From contig NZ_LQQP01000012.1 in the NCBI RefSeq assembly GCF_001619615.1, positions 62,001 through 126,000 on the forward strand: a stretch of DNA of 64,000 nucleotides. Reading direction: 5' to 3'. The position numbers and the translations under genes are program-made. The notes beneath the pieces were generated by a model, which was given only the letters and a program-made list of their open reading frames with translations, was not told the origin of the DNA and made no database searches. This document shows, one piece after another, positions 8,982 to 18,723 of the stretch (its first letter is position 1; every line of letters starts with the position of its first letter). The DNA is from Microbacterium sp. T32 (GTDB taxonomy: Bacteria; Actinomycetota; Actinomycetes; Actinomycetales; Microbacteriaceae).

Positions 8982-9610
8982 GGGGTCTCTCTCAGTTCTC
9001 GAACCTGGGCGGTGACGGATGCCGCGGCGATCGCGGTCGTTTCGGGGCTGGCGTCTCCGTAGATCAGCACCTGATCGGGGCCGGCCGGGGTCGACAGGGC
9101 GTAGGTGACGTTGCCCGCGCGTTCGGGGTCGCTCGGGCGGTAGACGTTCCAGTCGATGCCGTCGATCGCGACGGTCTCGGTGCTCCGCGCCCCGCCGAGG
9201 ATCTGCGCGACCCATTCCTCGCCCGTGTCGAGTCCCTGCGCGACGCGCACGAAGCCGGACTCGCCGGAGCGGACGTACACCATCGTCCACGCCTCGGTGC
9301 CGCCCTGGCCCTCGGTGGTGGCCTGATTGACGCGCCAGCCGTCGGGGAGCGACGGCGACAGGGCGGGGCGGCCGATGTCCTTCGACAGGTCGGCGGCCAG
9401 TGCCGCGACGTCGGGCTGCGGACGCGGGGCGGGTTCGCCGCGGGGCACGGCCGCGATGACGACCAGCACCACACCGACGGTGACGAGCAGCGCCGCGATG
9501 AGGTTGCGGAAGGTCTTGCTCGAGCGGTATCGGCGCGAGGATTCGGCCTTGCGGGCGGCGGTCTCCTCCGGCGTCTCGGGGCGGCCGAGCTCGGCGACGA
9601 CGCGGGCCAT
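8978..9610 (-). CDS. DUF4245 membrane-anchored protein
   Basis: 210 residues. A short cytoplasmic N-terminus (about 1-35) is followed by one membrane helix (about 36-56, AALLVTVGVVLVVIAAV) and an extracytoplasmic domain of about 150 residues. Length, topology and position between xseB and the carbonic anhydrase/fumC genes agree with DUF4245, as in Rv1100 beside fumC and glpX in M. tuberculosis. The function is unknown. The start ATG shares one base with the xseB stop (TGATG). Confidence 0.8.
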   Translation of the reverse strand: MARVVAELGRPETPEETAARKAESSRRYRSSKTFRNLIAALLVTVGVVLVVIAAVPRGEPAPRPQPDVAALAADLSKDIGRPALSPSLPDGWRVNQATTEGQGGTEAWTMVYVRSGESGFVRVAQGLDTGEEWVAQILGGARSTETVAIDGIDWNVYRPSDPERAGNVTYALSTPAGPDQVLIYGDASPETTAIAAASVTAQVRELRETP

Positions 9611-9849
9611 CAGGACTCCTCGCCCTCGCCGCGGGCGGCATCCAGCCGACGCTTCGCGCCCAGCAGCCACTCCTCGCAGCGGGCCGACAGCTGTTCGCCG
9701 CGTTCCCACAGCGCGAGGGACTCCTCCAGCGTCGGAGCGCCCTGTTCGAGTTCGGCGACCACGCGGACCAGCTCGTCGCGCGCCTGCTCGAACGACAGGG
9801 ATGCCACGTCGGCGGAGGGGCCGGAAGGCGTCGCGGTCATGGCATCCAT
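9610..9849 (-). CDS. xseB: Exodeoxyribonuclease VII small subunit
   Basis: 79 residues with the XseB core [20 protein letters not shown] and [19 protein letters not shown], a helical protein that coats the large subunit. The exact start is ambiguous. ATG at 9847-9849 has GGGCGAG upstream and begins one base after the xseA stop; a second ATG at 9838-9840 would shorten it by three residues. The sequence ends with an acidic GEGEES tail. Confidence 0.9.
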   Translation of the reverse strand: MDAMTATPSGPSADVASLSFEQARDELVRVVAELEQGAPTLEESLALWERGEQLSARCEEWLLGAKRRLDAARGEGEES

Positions 9850-9850
9850 C

Positions 9851-11164
9851 TTAGGCTCGCCCGCTGGACGGACCGCCGTCGCCGGGGGAGTCCGCCTCGA
9901 CGACCGGGCCTGTGGAGGAGGAGCCGAAGGCACCCTCGGCGACGGTGACGACCACGCGGGTTCCGGCCGGGGCCTGCGTCGCGTCCCGCACGATTCCGCC
10001 GCCCTCGACCTGCGCGATGGCGTAGCCGCGCGCCAACGTCGCCTCGGGCGAGAGCGCCCGGAGGGATGCGCGCAGCTCGCGCGTGCGCCGTTCCTCGCTC
10101 TGCAGGCGGCGGTCGACGACGTCGCGTCCGCGGGTCGCGAGCATCCAGACGTCCTGCGCCCGGGCGGTGAGCATCGCGTGCGGCGTGCGCAGCACCGGCC
10201 GGGAGCGCAGCTGTTCGAGCTGCGCGATGTCGTGCAGCACGCGCTGGGTGAGTCGGTTCGTGAGGCGGGCCCGCAGCTGCGCGACGAGGGCGCGCTGCTC
10301 GCTCACGTCCGGGACGACGCGCTTGGCGGCATCCGTCGGCGTCGAGGCGCGAACGTCGGCGACGTCGTCGAGGAGAGGACGGTCGTTCTCGTGTCCGATC
10401 GCGCTCACGACCGGAGTGGATGCCGCGGCCACCGCGCGCACCAGTCGCTCCTCGCTGAACCCGAGCAAGGTCTGCGGATCCCCGCCGCCGCGCGCGATCA
10501 CGATGACGTCGACCTCGGGGTCGGCATCCAGCGCCCTCAGTGCGGCGAGGGTCTCGGGGACGCACCGGTCGCCCTGCACGGCGGCGTAACGCGTGCGGAA
10601 GCGCACCTGCGGCCAGCGCAGTTCGGCGTTGCGGTGGACGTCCTTCTCGGCATCCGAGTTCTCGCCCGTGATCAGACCGATGCAGTGGGGGAGGAAGGGC
10701 AGCTTCTTCTTGCGCGCGGGGTCGAAGAGCCCCTCGGAGCGCAACTGCGCGCGCAGCCGCTCGAGGCGCTCGAGCTGCTCGCCGAGGCCGACGTGCCGCA
10801 TCGCCGAGACGGCGAACGAGAAGTCGCCGGTGCGCGGGAAGTAGTCGGCCTTGACGCACGCCACGACGTGGTCGCCGACCTCGAAGTCCTTCGGAAGGCG
10901 AGCGAGCGTGCTCGACCAGATGCGGAAGGCGACGGTCGACTCGCTGCCGAGGTCCTTGAGACGTCCGAAGACGTTGCCCCCGCGGCGGTTGAAGGACGTG
11001 ATCTCGCCCTCGACCCACACCGAGCCCCACCGCTCGATGAACCCGCGGATGGTGTCGTTCAGGCGCGACACCGACGTGGGCGCCTCGTTCTTCGAGTCGC
11101 GCGGGTGGACGGAGTCGGCCGGGGGCGCCTGGCCCTCGACGGCTTCGGGTCGGAAGGAGGTCAT
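9851..11164 (-). CDS. xseA: Exodeoxyribonuclease VII large subunit
   Basis: 437 residues. The OB-fold region (about 28-130, with [21 protein letters not shown]) is followed by the nuclease domain with [12 protein letters not shown] and the conserved [13 protein letters not shown] and [17 protein letters not shown] stretches. A C-terminal coiled region follows. With XseB it degrades single-stranded DNA to short oligonucleotides in repair. It is the first gene of the operon and divergent from ispH; the 67-base gap must hold both promoters. Confidence 0.95.
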   Translation of the reverse strand: MTSFRPEAVEGQAPPADSVHPRDSKNEAPTSVSRLNDTIRGFIERWGSVWVEGEITSFNRRGGNVFGRLKDLGSESTVAFRIWSSTLARLPKDFEVGDHVVACVKADYFPRTGDFSFAVSAMRHVGLGEQLERLERLRAQLRSEGLFDPARKKKLPFLPHCIGLITGENSDAEKDVHRNAELRWPQVRFRTRYAAVQGDRCVPETLAALRALDADPEVDVIVIARGGGDPQTLLGFSEERLVRAVAAASTPVVSAIGHENDRPLLDDVADVRASTPTDAAKRVVPDVSEQRALVAQLRARLTNRLTQRVLHDIAQLEQLRSRPVLRTPHAMLTARAQDVWMLATRGRDVVDRRLQSEERRTRELRASLRALSPEATLARGYAIAQVEGGGIVRDATQAPAGTRVVVTVAEGAFGSSSTGPVVEADSPGDGGPSSGRA

Positions 11165-11219
11165 GCTCTCTCAGGGGGTCGGTGATGGGCGGTTCGGCCG
11201 TCGTCCAGGGGCGCCCCGG

Positions 11220-11225
11220 TAGAAT
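11220..11225 (+). promoter_or_regulatory. -10 element TAGAAT for ispH, leaderless
   Basis: TAGAAT is followed by CGAGGA and the GTG start at 11232. The GAGGA could also act as a close ribosome binding site, but the distance to GTG is too short for normal use. Confidence 0.55.
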
Positions 11226-11231
11226 CGAGGA

Positions 11232-12293
11232 GTGAGCACACCTGCCGTCCACCTGCCCGTTCCCCGGATCCCGGGTCGACGCGGGCGGCTCCAGGATATC
11301 CCCGTCCACGGACAGAAGAAGGTGCTGTTGGCGGCGCCCCGCGGCTACTGCGCGGGTGTGGACCGCGCGGTCATCGCCGTCGAGAAGGCACTCGAGCGCT
11401 ACGGCGCGCCGGTGTACGTGCGCAAGCAGATCGTGCACAACGTCCACGTGGTCACCGAGCTCGAGAAGAAGGGCGCGATCTTCGTCGACGAGGTCGACGA
11501 GGTGCCCGAGGGCTCGCACGTCGTGTTCAGCGCCCATGGAGTCTCGCCGGCCGTGGTGTCGGCGGCATCCGATCGGCACCTGCAGGCGATCGACGCGACC
11601 TGCCCGCTCGTGACGAAGGTGCACCGCGAGGCCGTTCGCTTCGCCCGTGACGACTTCGAGATCCTTCTCATCGGTCACGAGGGACACGAAGAGGTCGAGG
11701 GCACCGCGGGCGAGGCTCCCGAGCACGTCACGGTCGTGAACTCGCCGGAGCACGCCGACACCGTGGAGGTGCGCGACCCGTCGAAGGTCGTGTGGCTCTC
11801 GCAGACCACGCTCTCCGTCGACGAGACGATGGAGACCGTCCGTCGTCTGCGGCTGCGCTTCCCCGAGCTGCAGGATCCGCCGTCCGACGACATCTGCTAC
11901 GCCACGCAGAACCGCCAGGTCGCGATCAAGAAGGTCGCACGCGACGCCGACCTCGTGATCGTCGTGGGCTCGGCCAACTCCTCGAACAGCGTCCGGCTCG
12001 TCGAGGTCGCGCTCGAGCACGGGGCCAAGGCCGCGTACCGCGTCGACTACGTCGACGAGGTGCGTCAGGAATGGCTCGAGGGCGTCGAGACCGTGGGTGT
12101 CACGAGCGGCGCCTCCGTACCGGAGGTGCTCGTCACCGAGGTGCTGCAGGAGCTCGCGGGTGCGGGCTACCGCGATGTCGAGGAAGTACGCACGGCTGAG
12201 GAGGACCTCATGTTCTCTCTGCCCAAGGAGCTGCGTCAGGATGCCTCGGGCAAGCGCGACCAGCGTGCCCTGGGCGGCCGGGGCCGCGCGTGA
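11232..12293 (+). CDS. ispH: 4-hydroxy-3-methylbut-2-enyl diphosphate reductase
   Basis: 353 residues. IspH makes IPP and DMAPP in the last step of the MEP pathway using a [4Fe-4S] cluster. The three cluster cysteines are Cys40 ([11 protein letters not shown]), Cys124 (DATCPLV) and Cys222 ([10 protein letters not shown]). The HEEVEGT active-site stretch is near 152-158 and the substrate-binding GSANSSNS stretch near 246-253. The ~28-residue N-terminal extension is usual in actinobacteria. The next gene begins within its stop codon (GTGA). Confidence 0.97.
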   Translation: MSTPAVHLPVPRIPGRRGRLQDIPVHGQKKVLLAAPRGYCAGVDRAVIAVEKALERYGAPVYVRKQIVHNVHVVTELEKKGAIFVDEVDEVPEGSHVVFSAHGVSPAVVSAASDRHLQAIDATCPLVTKVHREAVRFARDDFEILLIGHEGHEEVEGTAGEAPEHVTVVNSPEHADTVEVRDPSKVVWLSQTTLSVDETMETVRRLRLRFPELQDPPSDDICYATQNRQVAIKKVARDADLVIVVGSANSSNSVRLVEVALEHGAKAAYRVDYVDEVRQEWLEGVETVGVTSGASVPEVLVTEVLQELAGAGYRDVEEVRTAEEDLMFSLPKELRQDASGKRDQRALGGRGRA

Positions 12294-12832
12294 CCGACGG
12301 CGACGAACGACCGCGGCCGCAGTACGGCGAATACGCGACTCCGGAGGAGCAGCGTGCGCGGATTCAGCGTCCTGAGGTGACCGAGTCGCTCGAGGCGGGA
12401 GTGGCACCGGCCCCCGAGCCCTCGGCCGATCCCGTTCACCCGGCTGCCCAAACGCGGGGCGCGCTCGCCGACCGCGTCGTGACGGTCGGCCTGCTGGTCT
12501 ACGGATTGCTCAATGTGGTCGGCGGGATCATCCTGTTGCTCGACTTTCCCGAGTTCGCGGATGGTTACGCCCGATCCCTCGGTGTCGACGCCACGTACAC
12601 GGCGTTGTCCGCCGGGCACGTCTGGGGCGCGGCCGCAGCCATCGTCCTCGGTGTCGGGTATCTGGTCACGGCCTGGCTCACGTGGCGGCGCCTGCGCCGC
12701 GGACGTATCGCCTTCTGGGTGCCCGTCGCCGGAGCCATCGTCACGGCGATCCCGGCGGCCGTGTGCATCTCCATGGCTTTCGGCGCCGATCCCGCCTACG
12801 TCTCCGGGCTCTCGCAGCTTTTCCTGAAATGA
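12290..12832 (+). CDS. DUF6264-like three-helix membrane protein
   Basis: 180 residues. A Pro/Glu-rich cytoplasmic N-terminus begins [20 protein letters not shown] and runs to about residue 60. Membrane helices follow at about 65-85, 107-130 and 142-165. The opening motif matches small Microbacteriaceae membrane proteins classed, I believe, as DUF6264; I could not verify the family name. The GTG start overlaps the ispH stop, so it is probably co-translated with ispH. Function unknown. Confidence 0.65.
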   Translation: MTDGDERPRPQYGEYATPEEQRARIQRPEVTESLEAGVAPAPEPSADPVHPAAQTRGALADRVVTVGLLVYGLLNVVGGIILLLDFPEFADGYARSLGVDATYTALSAGHVWGAAAAIVLGVGYLVTAWLTWRRLRRGRIAFWVPVAGAIVTAIPAAVCISMAFGADPAYVSGLSQLFLK

Positions 12833-12886
12833 ACCTCTGGGCCCGGCATCCCGTGTTCTCCTGAGGACGACAGGAGGGAGCCGGCG

Positions 12887-13390
12887 ATGCGAGACGATCA
12901 CGCGCAGCTGACCGCGTTGTACGACGCGCACGCGGCACCCGTCTGGCGCTACGTGGTCAGTCTCACGGGCGACCACGCCGGTGCGGACGACGTCGTGCAG
13001 GAGACGCTGCTGCGCGCCTGGCGCACGCCGCGCGTCATGGCGGACGATCCCTCGCGCCTGCGCTCGTGGATGTTCACCGTCGCCCGCAACATCGTCATCG
13101 ACGACGCCCGCAGCGCGCGTCGTCGCCATGAGCAGCCCGTCGATGAGCTTCCCGAGACGGCAGGCGGAGACGACACGGATGCCATGTTCGACGCGCTGCT
13201 CGTCGAGGAGGCGCTCGCGACCCTCACTCCCGACCATCGGGCGGTCATCGTCTCGGCCTACTACGGCGGTCGCAGCGTCGCGCAGGCGGCAGAGGAGCTC
13301 GGCATCCCCGCCGGAACCGTGAAGTCGCGGTTGCACTACGCCGTGCGCGCGCTGCGCCTCGCGCTGCAGGAGAGGGGCGTGACGCGATGA
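12887..13390 (+). CDS. ECF-family RNA polymerase sigma factor
   Basis: 167 residues. Region 2 covers about residues 9-75 (YDAHAAPVWRYVVSLTGDHAGADDVVQETLLRAW) and region 4 about 110-160 (LTPDHRAVIVSAYYGGRSVAQAAEELGIPAGTVKSRLHYAVRAL). There is no region 3. An AGGAGGGAGCC ribosome binding site precedes the ATG. The last four bases overlap the start of the anti-sigma gene (ATGA). The arrangement resembles SigL/SigK-type pairs controlled by a membrane anti-sigma factor. The target promoter motif is not visible. Confidence 0.93.
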   Translation: MRDDHAQLTALYDAHAAPVWRYVVSLTGDHAGADDVVQETLLRAWRTPRVMADDPSRLRSWMFTVARNIVIDDARSARRRHEQPVDELPETAGGDDTDAMFDALLVEEALATLTPDHRAVIVSAYYGGRSVAQAAEELGIPAGTVKSRLHYAVRALRLALQERGVTR

Positions 13391-14097
13391 CCTCCGAACA
13401 CGAGCGTTTCGCCACATGGGACGGTGCGTACGTGCTGGGCGCGCTGTCGGCCGCGGATCGCGGCGAGTACGAGCGGCACCTCGACGAGTGCGTCCTGTGC
13501 CGCGCTGCGGTCGCAGAACTCGCCCCCACCGCCGGGCTCCTGTCACGGCTCTCGCCCGAGCGGGCCCGCGCGGTCGACGGCGGGGATCCGGCCCTGCGCG
13601 CGGCCCCCCGTGCGCCCGACCCCGCCCTCCGCGGACGGGTGGTCCGCACGGCGCGGCGTCGCCGACGCCGGACGGTCGCGCTGTGGGTGGGTGCGGTCGC
13701 CGCGGCTCTGGTCGTGATCGCGGTTCCGAGTGTCGTGGCGCTGACCAGCACCCCGACCGACGCCACGGGCACCGTCTACGCCCTCGACGATGTCGCGGGC
13801 GCGCCGCTCGAGGCATCCGTGAAGCTCACCCCCGTCGAGTGGGGCACGCGCATCGATCTCGTGTGCAGCTACACCGGTGAGGTGTTGGACGCCCCACCCG
13901 GCGGCTGGCCGTACGCCCTCGCCGTCACCGACGACTCCGGGGCGACGACGATGCTCTCGACGTGGCGCGCCGGCCCCGGATCGACGACCGAGCTGAGCGC
14001 GGGCACCGACGTGTCGGCATCCCGGATCGACTCCATCGAGATCCGCACCGCCGACGGCGACCGCGTCGTGATGCGCCGCGACTTCGGCAGCCCGTAG
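13387..14097 (+). CDS. Zinc-binding membrane anti-sigma factor
   Basis: 236 residues. The N-terminal ZAS domain has the HxxxCxxC motif His31-Cys35-Cys38 (HLDECVLC). One membrane helix (about 97-119) separates it from a C-terminal extracytoplasmic domain of about 115 residues, of the RskA-like kind, which could be cleaved to release the sigma factor. It is translationally coupled to the ECF sigma gene, which it presumably holds inactive. Confidence 0.88.
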   Translation: MTSEHERFATWDGAYVLGALSAADRGEYERHLDECVLCRAAVAELAPTAGLLSRLSPERARAVDGGDPALRAAPRAPDPALRGRVVRTARRRRRRTVALWVGAVAAALVVIAVPSVVALTSTPTDATGTVYALDDVAGAPLEASVKLTPVEWGTRIDLVCSYTGEVLDAPPGGWPYALAVTDDSGATTMLSTWRAGPGSTTELSAGTDVSASRIDSIEIRTADGDRVVMRRDFGSP

Positions 14098-14100
14098 CAT
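14095..14100 (+). promoter_or_regulatory. -10 element TAGCAT for the MOSC gene, leaderless
   Basis: TAGCAT overlaps the anti-sigma stop codon and ends six bases before the ATG at 14107. Confidence 0.5.
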
Positions 14101-14106
14101 CGACGG

Positions 14107-14652
14107 ATGCCGAGCCTCCTCGCCGTCTGCGCCGTCCACGCCCTGCGCCCGGACTCCGGATCCGTCGGGGTCACCGCCATCGACAAGCGCGCGCTCGACG
14201 GCGCGGTGCGGATCGGTCCGCTGGGCGTGCGGGCGGACGTGCAGGCGAGCCGCAAGCATCACGGCGGCCCCGACAAGGCCGTCTACGCCTACGCGCAGGA
14301 CGACGCGGATTTCTGGTCGCGCGAACTCGGGCGCGAGCTCGCCCCCGGGTGGTTCGGCGAGAACCTGCGGGTGGACGGCATCGACGTCAATGCCGCGCGG
14401 ATCGGCGAAGTGTGGCGGATCGGCGAGACCGTCCGGCTCGAGGTGACCATGCCGCGGACCCCCTGCGCGACGTTCGCGCGCTGGGTCGGTGGCGCGGCGT
14501 CGCGCGGCTGGGTGAAGCGGTTCTCGGACGAAGGCCGGCTCGGCGCCTACCTGCGGGTGCTCCGCGCCGGCGAGGTGCGCGCCGGGGATTCCGTCGAGGT
14601 GGTGTCGTCGCCGCCCGGCGCCCCCACGGTGCTGGAGATGTACCGCAGCTGA
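14107..14652 (+). CDS. MOSC-domain protein (YiiM-like)
   Basis: 181 residues. MOSC domains bind molybdenum cofactor and, in some members, catalyse N-hydroxylated purine reduction. Diagnostic stretches are KHHGGPDKAVYAY (about 50-62), WFGENL (about 82-87) and the conserved Cys120 in MPRTPCATF, a likely Moco ligand. It stands alone between the anti-sigma gene and fba. Its substrate cannot be deduced. Confidence 0.88.
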   Translation: MPSLLAVCAVHALRPDSGSVGVTAIDKRALDGAVRIGPLGVRADVQASRKHHGGPDKAVYAYAQDDADFWSRELGRELAPGWFGENLRVDGIDVNAARIGEVWRIGETVRLEVTMPRTPCATFARWVGGAASRGWVKRFSDEGRLGAYLRVLRAGEVRAGDSVEVVSSPPGAPTVLEMYRS

Positions 14653-14659
14653 GGCCCAC

Positions 14660-14720
14660 GCCGACTTCGGGCGCATGTACGCCAGATCGCGCGGTCGGCG
14701 CGCATTTCCCCGAAGTCAGC
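14660..14720. repeat. Imperfect 24-base inverted repeat between MOSC gene and fba
   Basis: The left arm 14660-14683 and the right arm 14697-14720 share GACTTCGGG and ATG..CGCC in inverted orientation, with about six mismatches, around a 13-base loop. It is GC-rich, lies only in the intergenic gap and resembles a REP-type element. Confidence 0.5.
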
Positions 14721-14738
14721 GACCAGTCCGGAAACGCA

Positions 14739-14768
14739 CGAACGCCCCGGCCGGAGCCGGGGCGTTCG
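14739..14768. terminator. Bidirectional hairpin between the MOSC gene and fba
   Basis: Thirteen-base perfect arms CGAACGCCCCGGC and GCCGGGGCGTTCG enclose a CGGA tetraloop. It lies nine bases past the fba stop. Convergent genes make a two-way terminator likely, though the T tract is weak. Confidence 0.7.
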
Positions 14769-14777
14769 TGGCGGGGA

Positions 14778-15806
14778 TCAGCCCTGCGACTTGCCGAAGG
14801 AGCCGAGCTGCTTCGTCGCCTCGACGACGCGGACTGCCATCGCCGACTCGGCGACCTTGCCCCACGCGCGCGGGTCGTACTGCTTCTTGTTGCCGACCTC
14901 GCCGTCGACCTTCAGGACGCCGTCGTAGTTGGAGAACATGTAGCCCGCGATCGAACGGGTGAAGGCGTACTGCGTGTCCGTGTCGATGTTCATCTTCACG
15001 ACGCCGTTCGAGACGGCCAGCGCGATCTCGGCGTCGGTCGAGCCGCTGCCGCCGTGGAAGACGAGGTCGAGCGGCTTGGGGCCGGTGCCGAACTTCGCGG
15101 CGATACCCTCCTGGATCTCGCCGAGCAGCTCGGGGCGCAGCTTCACGCCGCCGGGCTTGTACACGCCGTGCACGTTGCCGAAGGTGAGGGCCGAGATGTA
15201 GCGGCCGTTCTCGCCGAGGCCGAGACGCTCGACGGCCTTCGTGACGTCGGCGACCGTGGTGTACAGGGCCTCGTTGGAGCCCTCGTGCGCGACGCCGTCC
15301 TCTTCGCCGCCGACCACGCCGACCTCGATCTCGAGGATGGCGTTGATGTTCTTGAGGCGGGGGAGAAGCTCCGCGGCGATGTCGATGTTCTCGTCGAGCG
15401 GCACGGCGGACCCGTCCCACATGTGCGACTGGAAGATCGGGTTGCGGCCGGCCTTGACCTCTTCCTCGGATGCCTCGAGGAGGGGGAGCACGAACCCGGG
15501 GAGCGCGTCCTTCGGGCAGTGGTCGGTGTGGAGCGCGACCGTGATGGGGTAGTTCTTCGCGACCTCGGTCACGTACTTCGCGAACGCGAGCGCGCCGGTC
15601 GCGCGGGCCTTGACGGTGTGACCGGCGAAGTAATCGGCGCCACCGGTGGTGACCTGGAGGATGCCGTCCGAGCCGGCCTCGGTCAGGCCCTGGAGCACGG
15701 CGTTGATGGTCTGCGAGCTCGAGACGTTGATCGCGGGGTAGGCGAAGCTACCGGCCTTGGCGCGGTCGAGCATGTCGGCGTACTGCTCAGGGGTGGCGAC
15801 GGGCAT
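14778..15806 (-). CDS. fba: Class II fructose-bisphosphate aldolase
   Basis: 342 residues. It interconverts fructose-1,6-bisphosphate with glyceraldehyde-3-phosphate and dihydroxyacetone phosphate. The zinc-site motif ALHTDHCPKD (His96 ligand, Asp95 catalytic) and glycine-rich substrate loops GGVKLRPELLGEIQ and FHGGSGSTDAEI are present. The ATG at 15804-15806 has AAGGAG eight bases upstream and gives the usual N-terminus MPVATPEQYADML. Its neighbour on the other strand is glpX, so a glycolytic and a gluconeogenic enzyme share this locus. Confidence 0.96.
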   Translation of the reverse strand: MPVATPEQYADMLDRAKAGSFAYPAINVSSSQTINAVLQGLTEAGSDGILQVTTGGADYFAGHTVKARATGALAFAKYVTEVAKNYPITVALHTDHCPKDALPGFVLPLLEASEEEVKAGRNPIFQSHMWDGSAVPLDENIDIAAELLPRLKNINAILEIEVGVVGGEEDGVAHEGSNEALYTTVADVTKAVERLGLGENGRYISALTFGNVHGVYKPGGVKLRPELLGEIQEGIAAKFGTGPKPLDLVFHGGSGSTDAEIALAVSNGVVKMNIDTDTQYAFTRSIAGYMFSNYDGVLKVDGEVGNKKQYDPRAWGKVAESAMAVRVVEATKQLGSFGKSQG

Positions 15807-15972
15807 GGAGGTGCTCCTTGGTCGTGACTGGGACACCGTCACTCTAGCGAAGGCGCACGATCATCACGGGTCGCCGCCGCAAGGAACGGGGGCGTTCTCT
15901 TGTTCCGTTAAGAAATGCGATTCCTTCGATCCAGAGCGCGCCAAATCCCGGGATTGTCGCCGGGTCGCTGAT

Positions 15973-15978
15973 TACAGT
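15973..15978 (+). promoter_or_regulatory. -10 element TACAGT for glpX, leaderless
   Basis: TACAGT ends seven bases before the ATG at 15986. No ribosome binding site is visible. Confidence 0.45.
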
Positions 15979-15985
15979 GGGCAAC

Positions 15986-16975
15986 ATGGTGAGCCTGACG
16001 TCCGACATGAGTCCCCTGCATCCCGATCGGAACCTGGCTCTCGAGCTGGTGAGGGCGACCGAAGCCGCCGCGATCCGCGCCGTTCCGTTCATCGGTCGTG
16101 GCGCCAAGGAAGCCGCCGACGGTGCCGCCGTCGACGCGATGCGCGCCTTCTTCAGCACCGTCAACTTCGACGGCACGATCGTGATCGGCGAGGGCGAGAA
16201 GGACAACGCCCCGATGCTCTACAACGGCGAGCGGGTCGGCAACGGCAAGGGCCCTCAGTGCGACGTGGCGGTCGACCCCATCGACGGCACCTCGCTGACG
16301 GCGGCCGGGCGGCAGAACGCGCTCTCGGTCATCGCGGTCTCCGACCACGGATCGATGTTGGATGCCTCGAGCGTGTTCTACATGGACAAGCTCGTCACCG
16401 GTCCGGCCGGTGTCGGCGTCGTCGACATCCGCCTCCCCATCGGCGAGAACATCCGCCTGCTGGCCAAGGCGCTCGGCAAGCCCGTGGACGAGATCGTGGT
16501 GTCGGTGCTGAACCGGCCCCGTCACGAGCAGCTCATCGCCGACATCCGCGAGGCCGGTGCCGGCACGCGTCTCATGAGCGACGGCGACGTCGCCGGTGGA
16601 ATCAACGCCGCCCGCCACAACGCCCGCACCGACATGTGCGTCGGGATCGGCGGCAGCCCCGAGGGAATCGTCACCGCGTGCGCCATCAAGGCGCTGGGCG
16701 GCCACATCCAGGGTGTGCTCGCGCCGCGCGACGACGCGGAGAAGGAGAAGGGCCGCGACGCCGGCCTGAAGGTCGACGGCGAGGTCTACGAAGCGGACGA
16801 CCTCGTGAAGGGCAAGAACACGATCTTCGTCGCCACCGGCGTGACGGACGGTCAGCTCGTGCAGGGCGTCCGCCGCGACGGCGACTTCATCTACACCGAG
16901 AGCGTCGTACTGCGCGGAGCGTCCGGAACGCTCCGACGCATCTCGTCGGAGCATCTGACGTCGAAGTGGCTCTGA
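15986..16975 (+). CDS. glpX: Class II fructose-1,6-bisphosphatase
   Basis: 329 residues. It removes the 1-phosphate of fructose-1,6-bisphosphate in gluconeogenesis. The metal and substrate motifs IVIGEGEKDNAPM (GEGEKD at 68-73) and VDPIDGTSL (97-103) are intact. GlpX is typically the only FBPase of actinobacteria, as Rv1099c in M. tuberculosis. An in-frame GTG three codons upstream is inside the -10 box and is unlikely to be used. Confidence 0.96.
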   Translation: MVSLTSDMSPLHPDRNLALELVRATEAAAIRAVPFIGRGAKEAADGAAVDAMRAFFSTVNFDGTIVIGEGEKDNAPMLYNGERVGNGKGPQCDVAVDPIDGTSLTAAGRQNALSVIAVSDHGSMLDASSVFYMDKLVTGPAGVGVVDIRLPIGENIRLLAKALGKPVDEIVVSVLNRPRHEQLIADIREAGAGTRLMSDGDVAGGINAARHNARTDMCVGIGGSPEGIVTACAIKALGGHIQGVLAPRDDAEKEKGRDAGLKVDGEVYEADDLVKGKNTIFVATGVTDGQLVQGVRRDGDFIYTESVVLRGASGTLRRISSEHLTSKWL

Positions 16976-17157
16976 CGCGCTGACTCGAGGGGCACCGCGC
17001 GCCCGTGCGCGACGCGCCGCGTGTCACCGTACTCGCAGATACAGCCGGGCGTGTCGTTGCGCAAGCGTGACTCCCGCTTCAGGCCGCCTCTGGCAGAATC
17101 ATCTGCAGTGTCAACGGCGACGCTATGTTCTTCCGAGACCCGAAGGGGGATCGTTTC

Positions 17158-17367
17158 ATGGCAGCTCCGACGAACTCCACCGCACCTCAGACGGGTGCCC
17201 AGGCGGTGATCGCCAGCGCAGTCGACCCCGCGCGGCGTCCCGACGTCCTGCTCCGCAAGCGCCTCGACGAGGGCCACGAGATCAGCGCGTGGTGGATGAT
17301 CGGTGCCTTCGTGGGTGTCTCCGCCGCCGTGGTGAGCCTGCTCAGCTGGGTTCCCGGCGGTTCTTGA
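17158..17367 (+). CDS. Small tail-anchored membrane protein
   Basis: 69 residues. A polar N-terminal half containing DPARRPDVLLRKRLDEGHEISAW is followed by one C-terminal membrane helix at about 47-65. The ATG is preceded by GAAGGGGGATCG, a good ribosome binding site. I do not recognise the family. It lies alone between glpX and the convergent rmuC gene. The gap before it (16976-17157) shows no other gene. Confidence 0.65.
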   Translation: MAAPTNSTAPQTGAQAVIASAVDPARRPDVLLRKRLDEGHEISAWWMIGAFVGVSAAVVSLLSWVPGGS

Positions 17368-17377
17368 GCGCCACCCC

Positions 17378-18685
17378 TCACTCGTCCTGAGGCAGACCCG
17401 CCCGGGCGCGGATGCCACCCAAATCGGCCTGCGCGATCCCGATCGCGGGTGGATCCTGCGTGCCGGACTCGTCGAGCAGCTCCGGGGCCGTCCATCGTCG
17501 GGGCGCCGCTTCGAGCGCGGCCGGGGCGGTCACCGCGTCGAGCTTCGTCTCGTCGACCCCCGGGAACTTTCGCGCCGTGACGAGCACGCGTGACTCGAGC
17601 GACCCGGCGAACTTGTTGTAACTGTCGACCGTTCGCTCCAGCGCGCGCCGCAGGTCGCCCGCGTGCCCGGCGAGCACCCCGATGCGGTCGTACAGTTCGG
17701 TTCCGAGCGCGAACAGCGTGCGGGCTTCGTCGGACACATCCTGCTGCGTCCACGTGAACGCCACGGTCTTCAGGACGGCCCAGAGGTTCACCGGAGAGGC
17801 GAGCGCCACTCGTCGGGTGAAGGCGTACTCGAGGAGCGTCGGGTCGTCGTCGAGGGCCGCCGACAGGAGTGACTCGCTCGGGAGGAAGCAGATCACGAAC
17901 TCGGGGCTGCTCGTCAGGCCCGCCCAGTACGTCTTGCGCGCGAGCGCGTCGACGTGGGCGCGGACGGCCTTCGTGTGCTTGGTCATCAGGGCGGAGCGGC
18001 GGGCGCCCTCCTCGCCCGCGGCGGTCACCGGGATCGCGCTGGCCTGGAGGTACGCGTCGAGGGGGACCTTGGCATCCACCGCCAAAGCCTTCCCGCCGGG
18101 CAGCCGCACGACCATGTCGGGTCGACCCGCGCCAGCGTCGGAGGTGATCGAGGATTGCAGGTCGAAGTCGACGTACCGCGTGAGTCCCGCGGCCTCCACC
18201 ACACGGCGCAACTGTGTCTCGCCCCATACACCCCGGGTGCTGCCCGAACGCATCGCGGAGGCCAGGGCCTCGGTCGTCGCACGGAGCGCCTCGTCGGCCT
18301 CGCGCGAGAGCCGCAACTGCTCGCCGAGCGCGGAGTACTGCTCGACGCGCTCGCGCTCCAGGCCGTCGACCTTGCGCTGCATCGCGTCGAGGGTCTCGCG
18401 CACGGGGTCGAGGGCTCGGAGCACCGTCTGCTCCCGGCGCTCACGTTCTTCGCGCGCGGCCTGATCCGCGCGGGTCTGCCCCACGAGGTCGCGATACAGG
18501 GCGCTCTGATGCTCGAGCTGTGCCTGCACTCCGGCACGCGCGGCATCGGCGGCGGCGACCCGCGCGGCCAGGTCGACGCGCTCGGCGGCTGCCCGCGAGG
18601 TCGCTCGGGCGGTGCCGAGGAACCAGCCGGCGGCGGCCCCCACGGCGAGGGCGAGGATCGCGAGGATCAGGGCGATGGCATCCAT
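17378..18685 (-). CDS. rmuC: DNA recombination protein RmuC
   Basis: 435 residues. An N-terminal membrane helix (about 3-26) is followed by a long coiled coil (about 30-130) and the RmuC nuclease-fold core, with GVWGETQLRRVVEAAGL (about 149-165), VDAKVPLDAYL and FLPSES. RmuC limits recombination at inverted repeats. The ATG at 18683-18685 gives the expected membrane start MDAIALILAILALAVG; the longer in-phase frame is not supported. Confidence 0.92.
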   Translation of the reverse strand: MDAIALILAILALAVGAAAGWFLGTARATSRAAAERVDLAARVAAADAARAGVQAQLEHQSALYRDLVGQTRADQAAREERERREQTVLRALDPVRETLDAMQRKVDGLERERVEQYSALGEQLRLSREADEALRATTEALASAMRSGSTRGVWGETQLRRVVEAAGLTRYVDFDLQSSITSDAGAGRPDMVVRLPGGKALAVDAKVPLDAYLQASAIPVTAAGEEGARRSALMTKHTKAVRAHVDALARKTYWAGLTSSPEFVICFLPSESLLSAALDDDPTLLEYAFTRRVALASPVNLWAVLKTVAFTWTQQDVSDEARTLFALGTELYDRIGVLAGHAGDLRRALERTVDSYNKFAGSLESRVLVTARKFPGVDETKLDAVTAPAALEAAPRRWTAPELLDESGTQDPPAIGIAQADLGGIRARAGLPQDE

Positions 18686-18723
18686 GTGCTCAGTGTGCCG
18701 GAGGGTTCCGACATCGCCCGGAA